Shown one piece after another: positions 29,161 to 33,108 of a DNA stretch of 33,108 nt. The DNA comes from Oxalobacteraceae bacterium (GTDB lineage Bacteria; Pseudomonadota; Gammaproteobacteria; Burkholderiales; Burkholderiaceae_D), in assembly GCA_003537575.1 (NCBI GenBank), contig DPRS01000034.1:66115-99222 (forward strand), read 5' to 3'. The stretch's first letter is position 1; the number at the start of each line of letters is the position of its first letter. The translations under genes and the position numbers were made by a program. The notes under the pieces are model-generated. The model was not told the DNA's origin and ran no database searches. It saw only the letters and a program-made list of their open reading frames with translations.

Positions 29161-30453
29161 TTACTGATCTACGAGAAACATTTCCTGAAGATCATTCAGG
29201 AAACGCTGCCCCAGAACGGTTGGCTTGATGATCCGGTAATCACGGTACAACAAGCCCTTGGCCTCGGCCGCATTCAATTCGGCCTCGATGGCATTGATGG
29301 TCAGCCCGGTGCGCTCGGCAAACAGGTTGACTTCAAAACCGTCGCGCAGGCGCAGCGCATTCAGCATGAATTCGAAGCCCAGTTCACCGCGGCCGATTTC
29401 CCTTTCCTCCTGCACTGGATTGCCGGCCGCGACCTGCTGCATGTAGGCCTTGGGCTGCTTGTAACGCGCCTGGCGCATGATGCGGTGCGGGAAGGACAGC
29501 TTGGAATGGGCGCCGGCGCCGATGCCGAGATAATCGCCGAATTCCCAGTAATTCAGGTTGTGGCGCGACTGCCGGCCGGCCTGGGCATAGGCCGACACTT
29601 CGTAATGAGTATAGCCGGCGGCGGCGGTCGCTTCCTCGATCATGTCTTGCATCTCGGCGCTGGCATCGTCGTCGGGCAGCGCCGGCGGGAATTTGGCGAA
29701 ATAGGTGTTTGGCTCCAGCGTCAGATGGTACAGCGACAGGTGCGGCGGCGCGCAATCGATGGCGGCGGCCAGGTCGGCGCGCGCTTCCTCGATGCTTTGC
29801 CCGGGAAGCGCATACATCAGGTCGAGGTTGAAATTATCGAAGCTGGCCTGGGCGATCTCCACCGCCCTTCTTGCCTGGTCGCCGTCGTGAATACGGCCCA
29901 GCGCTTCGAGATGGCGCGAGTTGAAGCTCTGGATGCCGATCGACAGGCGGTTGATGCCGCTGTCGCGGTAAGCCTTGAACTTCTCCGCTTCGAAAGTGCC
30001 GGGATTGGCTTCCATGGTGATTTCCGCGCGGCCGTCGAGCGGCAGCAGCGTGCGGATATCCGACAGCAGGCGGTCGATGCCTGCCGCCGACAGCAGGCTG
30101 GGCGTGCCGCCGCCGATGAAGACGGTGTGAATGCGCCGTCCCCACACCAGCGGCAAGGCGCCTTCAAGGTCGGCGCGCAAGGCATCCAGGTATTCCTGTT
30201 CGGGAAAACCGCCCTGCGCTTCGTGCGAATTGAAATCGCAATACGGGCACTTGCGCACGCACCAGGGAAAATGCACGTACAGCGACAGCGGCGGCAGGCT
30301 TTGCAGGTTCAGGATGCCGGGCTTCAGATAGGCATTGGCGGCTTGCGCGGCCGAAGCTACGTGCGCATCCGGCGAGGCCGCAACCGTTGTTGCAGCCGGT
30401 GCCATCGGGGCGCCCGGCGCAGTACCCGGGCCAACTGGCTTGATCGGAATCAT
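29161..30453 (-). CDS. hemW: HemW, radical SAM haem chaperone
   Basis: The start at 30453 gives 430 residues. The radical-SAM cluster is CVRKCPYC (C65, C69, C72, CxxxCxxC), after the family block LSLYVHFPWC. FIGGGTPSLL, EITMEANPGTF and GINRLSIGIQSF follow, then the C-terminal HemW domain. HemW binds haem and inserts it into respiratory enzymes. It was long annotated as oxygen-independent coproporphyrinogen oxidase, but the CxxxCxxC spacing with no following Cys residue of HemN type favours HemW. The N-terminus has an Ala/Pro-rich extension of about 45 residues. It overlaps rdgB by 4 bp (ATGA), giving translational coupling. Confidence 0.93.
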   Translation of the reverse strand: MIPIKPVGPGTAPGAPMAPAATTVAASPDAHVASAAQAANAYLKPGILNLQSLPPLSLYVHFPWCVRKCPYCDFNSHEAQGGFPEQEYLDALRADLEGALPLVWGRRIHTVFIGGGTPSLLSAAGIDRLLSDIRTLLPLDGRAEITMEANPGTFEAEKFKAYRDSGINRLSIGIQSFNSRHLEALGRIHDGDQARRAVEIAQASFDNFNLDLMYALPGQSIEEARADLAAAIDCAPPHLSLYHLTLEPNTYFAKFPPALPDDDASAEMQDMIEEATAAAGYTHYEVSAYAQAGRQSRHNLNYWEFGDYLGIGAGAHSKLSFPHRIMRQARYKQPKAYMQQVAAGNPVQEEREIGRGELGFEFMLNALRLRDGFEVNLFAERTGLTINAIEAELNAAEAKGLLYRDYRIIKPTVLGQRFLNDLQEMFLVDQ

Positions 30454-31034
30454 CGCAGTTTTTCCACCAGCAGGCACAAGGCCTGGCCGCGGTGCGACAG
30501 GCGGTTCTTTTCTTCGGCGGAGAGTTCCGCCACAGTCTTACCCAGTGCGGGCAACAGGAAATACGGATCGTAGCCGAAGCCGCCTTCGCCGCGCGGCGCG
30601 GCAACCACTTCGCCATCCCAGCGGCCTTCGGCGATGACCGGCTGCGGATCGTCGGCATGGCGCACGAACACCAGCACGCAATAGTAATAGGCGCGCTTGT
30701 CGCCGTGCTTGGCCAGTTCGGCCACCAGTTTCTCGTTGTTGCGCTGGTCCGACTTCGGCTCGCCGGCATAGCGTGCCGACCAGACGCCAGGAGCGCCCTG
30801 CAAGGCTTGCGCGCAGATGCCGGAATCGTCGGCCAGCGCCGGCAAGCCGGTCAGGCGGGAAGCATGGCGCGCCTTGGCCAGGGCGTTTTCGACAAAGGTC
30901 TGGTGCGGTTCCTCGGCTTCGGGAACCTTGAATTCGCCCTGCGGCTTGAGGTCGAAACCGAGCGGCCTCAGCAGCTGGGCGAATTCCTTCAGCTTGCCGG
31001 CATTGTTGGAAGCGAGAACGATGGTTTTACTCAT
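30450..31034 (-). CDS. rdgB: RdgB/HAM1 XTP/dITP pyrophosphatase
   Basis: The 194-residue protein has the family N-terminus IVLASNNAGKLKEFAQLL, the TFVENALAKARHAS block, ALADDSGICAQAL and GGFGYDPYFLLP. The enzyme hydrolyses non-canonical purine triphosphates (dITP, XTP) to monophosphates, protecting DNA. The length is standard. It is the upstream gene of the rdgB-hemW operon, an arrangement common in proteobacteria. The SD is weak. Confidence 0.95.
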   Translation of the reverse strand: MSKTIVLASNNAGKLKEFAQLLRPLGFDLKPQGEFKVPEAEEPHQTFVENALAKARHASRLTGLPALADDSGICAQALQGAPGVWSARYAGEPKSDQRNNEKLVAELAKHGDKRAYYYCVLVFVRHADDPQPVIAEGRWDGEVVAAPRGEGGFGYDPYFLLPALGKTVAELSAEEKNRLSHRGQALCLLVEKLR

Positions 31035-31121
31035 GGATGACTCTATGCGGATTGATCATGACGGCTGAAAAAAGCAGAGTCGGCCGGCGCACCGATGCGT
31101 CGGCATCCATCCGGGGGCAAT

Positions 31122-31658
31122 TTACCAGTTGCCGGCAAACCGCTCGATGGTAGCCGCCGTGATGACGCCGGAATAGGCGACCCGCTTGCCGCGCGCATCA
31201 TACCAGTAGCTGCGCGGTTTTTCTCCATGCCATTGGGGATCTATCATATAACGCAATTGCTCGGCAGGTGCTTCGCCGAAGGCCCAGGCATTGGCCGACA
31301 AGCCGAGCGGCGCCAGACGCTTGCGCATCATGGTCGCCAGTTCGGGATCGGAAGCGGGATCGGTGGACAGCGTCACGATACGCAAGTTCTTGTGTTTCTT
31401 TTTTTCCTCCATGAGCGTCTTCATGCTGGCGTGGCAATAAACGCAATCCAGCGACCACAGCACGAGGACGAAGGGTTTGCCTTGCTGCCGAGCGACAAGA
31501 CGTTCCAGGCTGTCCGGCTCAAAAGCCTGCAGGGCAGGCGCAGTCTGGACAGGCGGAGCAGCGTGGGCAGACGGAGACGCGGCCAGCGCGGCCATCAGGC
31601 AAACGGCCATGCCCAAGACGCCGGCAATTTTTTTACCAATTGTACGGATTGCAAGCAT
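31122..31658 (-). CDS. Secreted thioredoxin-fold (TlpA-like) protein
   Basis: The protein (178 residues from the ATG at 31658; an ATG two codons earlier at 31664 overlaps the upstream stop as ATGA) carries a signal peptide (GVLGMAVCLMAALAASPSAHA) and a thioredoxin-like domain with LVLWSLDCVYCHASMKTL, giving a CxxC at C72/C75. It is probably a periplasmic thiol redox protein. GGAG eight bases before 31658 favours that start. It is the last gene of the TonB-receptor/Asp-box/thioredoxin operon, where it could reduce or assemble the Cys-rich Asp-box protein (inference). A GCCG...CGGC hairpin with a short T-run at about 31070-31105 may end the unit. Confidence 0.82.
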   Translation of the reverse strand: MLAIRTIGKKIAGVLGMAVCLMAALAASPSAHAAPPVQTAPALQAFEPDSLERLVARQQGKPFVLVLWSLDCVYCHASMKTLMEEKKKHKNLRIVTLSTDPASDPELATMMRKRLAPLGLSANAWAFGEAPAEQLRYMIDPQWHGEKPRSYWYDARGKRVAYSGVITAATIERFAGNW

Positions 31659-31660
31659 GT

Positions 31661-32923
31661 TCATTTCTCCGCTTTTTCCAGCCTGGCCGGCATGACCGGC
31701 ACGATGCGCATGCCATCCTGCTGGGTGCGCCAGGCCAACGTGATGCCGCCCGGGGTTTTCAGCAGACGGGGCTGGTCGGACCCCTGCGCCGTGCGCGCAA
31801 GCTCCTGTTCGCGCCAGGTCAGCCCGCCATCGCTGGAAATCCGGCTGAGAACGGCGGTACCCTTGCCATCGAACTGCTTCCAGGCGACTGCAATATTCTT
31901 GCCATCGACGGCGACATCGCCATGCGCGGCCTGCGCCGAGCCGAGGCGCACCGCTTCGCCCATGCTGCCGGCCGGGCTCACGGCTGCATAATACACGCCG
32001 CCCTCCTCGCCGCGCATGTTGAACCATACCTGGTGGCGGGTGCCATCATCGGCATAGTCCAGCGACGGGCCATGATGCGGACAGGCATCGATGCGCCAGT
32101 CGTCGAAAGTCGCGCGCACCGGTGCGCTGGCCTTGCCGTCCGGCGCCAGCACGGCGATTGCATGGTCGCGCACGTTCGGCTCGAACACATGCCGCCACAG
32201 CGCCGCCGGCCGGCCATCCGGTTGCAGCGCCAGGGCGATGCGGCAGCATTCGCAGCTATGGTCGGCGAGCTTGTAATCGCCCTTGAAACTGTTGCCGCCA
32301 TCTTCCGACACGGCGTAATACACCGCTGCACCGGCATACTTTTCCTTGCGGGCGGTCGCCGCCTCGAGGTCGCGCTTGTCGATCCAGGCGATGTAGATGC
32401 GCCCGCTGCCGTCGACGATCATCGATTCGAAGCGATGCGTGATCAGGTCGCGGTTGGCATGCACCGTGCGTGGCGGCGTGAAGGTCTTGCCGCCATCGAG
32501 CGAACGGATGAAGCGGATTTCGCCGGTATAGGGCTTGGCCAGCGGCTTGGTATAGGTGATATACATCTCGCCTTGCGGCCCGAACGCCAGCTTCGGCCGG
32601 TTCTCGCCCTCGGCCGACACCGCTTCCGGCTCGCGCTGGATGCGACGCGGCGCCGTCCAGGTGCGACCACCGTCGGACGAGCCTTGCAACACTACATACT
32701 GGTCGGCTCCCTCCACCTCCTTGGTCACGATCCAAAAGTTCCCGCGCGCGTCGACTGCTGCGCCGGTACCCAGTTCGACCTTCTTCGCGCTCTGATGGCG
32801 CGCGGCGCTCTGGGCATGCGCGGGCATCATTGCCAGCGACAGCAGGCCGCAGGATAAGGTAGCGGCACAGGCAAGGATGCGCGCAAGCTTCCAGCTGCGC
32901 GGAATCGTCTTAGAAACTTGCAT
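31661..32923 (-). CDS. Secreted Asp-box (sialidase-like) beta-propeller protein with CxCC motif
   Basis: The start at 32923 (GGGAGAG before it) gives 420 residues with a signal peptide (ILACAATLSCGLLSLAMMPAHA). Four Asp boxes are visible: SSDGGRTW (82), SLDGGKTF (141), SEDGGNSF (206) and SSDGGLTW (363), giving a propeller of the BNR/sialidase type. The sialidase active site (Arg triad, FRIP motif) is not seen, so a hydrolase role is unlikely. The insertion SCECCRIAL (C224, C226, C227) and CPHHGPSLD (C281, H283, H284) suggest metal or redox binding. It overlaps the TonB-receptor gene by 14 bp and is followed by the thioredoxin-like gene. Confidence 0.8.
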   Translation of the reverse strand: MQVSKTIPRSWKLARILACAATLSCGLLSLAMMPAHAQSAARHQSAKKVELGTGAAVDARGNFWIVTKEVEGADQYVVLQGSSDGGRTWTAPRRIQREPEAVSAEGENRPKLAFGPQGEMYITYTKPLAKPYTGEIRFIRSLDGGKTFTPPRTVHANRDLITHRFESMIVDGSGRIYIAWIDKRDLEAATARKEKYAGAAVYYAVSEDGGNSFKGDYKLADHSCECCRIALALQPDGRPAALWRHVFEPNVRDHAIAVLAPDGKASAPVRATFDDWRIDACPHHGPSLDYADDGTRHQVWFNMRGEEGGVYYAAVSPAGSMGEAVRLGSAQAAHGDVAVDGKNIAVAWKQFDGKGTAVLSRISSDGGLTWREQELARTAQGSDQPRLLKTPGGITLAWRTQQDGMRIVPVMPARLEKAEK

Positions 32924-33108
32924 GAAGCTCTCCCACGAAGGTACGTCCCGGATACGGATGGAATACGTAATAGCGCTTGCCGGCCAGGTTATCGATGCCG
33001 AGGGAGGCATCGACATGCTTGCTGATCCGGTAACGCGCCTTGGCATCCCAGACCGTATAGGATGACACGGCGCCGAAAGTATTGCCGATCACGTCGCTGT
33101 TATCCAGG
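32910..33108 (-). CDS. TonB-dependent receptor, C-terminal end (cut by window end)
   Basis: Only the last 65 or so codons are present; the frame is open to the window edge. The segment SYTVWDAKARYRISKHVDAS, then LGIDNLAGKRYYVFHPYPGR and the end TFVGELHASF with a terminal Phe is the typical last beta-strands and C-terminus of TonB-dependent outer-membrane receptors. These import siderophores, haem, metals or other chelates. It heads the operon with the Asp-box protein and the thioredoxin-fold protein; the substrate is unknown. Confidence 0.88.
   Translation of the reverse strand, partial: LDNSDVIGNTFGAVSSYTVWDAKARYRISKHVDASLGIDNLAGKRYYVFHPYPGRTFVGELHASF

Noticed and set aside
29485..30573. 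Plus-strand frame of 362 codons
   Set aside because: It is antisense to hemW and rdgB, both of which have full family motifs.
31640..32857. Plus-strand frame of 405 codons
   Set aside because: It is antisense to the Asp-box protein, whose four Asp boxes and signal peptide establish the real strand.
1..33108. CRISPR arrays
   Set aside because: No series of regularly spaced repeats of about 25-40 bp was seen. The only tandem repeats are the 18-bp pair in the Nudix gene and protein-coding repeats in the FG-GAP and HAF genes.

Overview
The window looks like the chromosome of a betaproteobacterium of the order Burkholderiales, most likely an Oxalobacteraceae member. The basis is the GC-rich core genes with that codon style, the prkA-yeaH-ycgB (spoVR) operon, rdgB-hemW, a YbfB-type MFS/LysR pair and umuDC. 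The family placement is inference; no rRNA or other phylogenetic marker is present.

Layout. 1-4018: 3' part of prkA, then yeaH and a SpoVR/YcgB gene, the conserved stress-signalling operon. 4109-7313: small, mostly unrecognised proteins, each with a strong ribosome binding site and several followed by their own terminator, plus a hemerythrin-like protein on the minus strand. 7362-8864: FG-GAP repeat lipoprotein. 9318-12082: a carboxymuconolactone-decarboxylase-like protein and an MFS exporter in one operon, divergent from a LysR regulator. 12128-14525: HAF-repeat protein and a secreted metallophosphoesterase-like protein. 14536-15000: decayed IS5-type transposase wedged exactly between the phosphoesterase start and the stop of a large globin-coupled GGDEF-EAL protein (14999-17623). 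About 18000-18130: a second, internally deleted IS5-type remnant. 18300-19010: a 45-residue minigene and a protein with a histone-H1-like tail. 19143-21938: Nudix hydrolase, small protein, umuC and umuD, with a consensus LexA box in front of umuD. 22095-23590: HugZ-like flavin-barrel protein and an HD-domain protein, separated by a hairpin-rich gap.

23667-29024 is an AT-richer accessory block next to the 3' end of a tRNA-Ser(UGA) gene. It holds the most unusual locus: a 696-residue protein fusing a papain-type cysteine peptidase to an alpha/beta-hydrolase, a two-TM membrane protein carrying the YLxxYPxGxYA repeats often seen with bacterial caspase-like proteins, a truncated small ORF, and a TniQ-C-like gene. 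A perfect CTGT-N8-ACAG LexA box lies 195 bp upstream of the peptidase-hydrolase gene and faces no other gene closely, so the locus may be a DNA-damage-induced conflict or cell-death system. That role is inference.

From 29024 to the end the core resumes on the minus strand: tRNA-Ser with its promoter, hemW and rdgB overlapping by ATGA, and an operon of a TonB-dependent receptor (partial), an Asp-box beta-propeller protein with a CxCC motif, and a secreted thioredoxin-fold protein.
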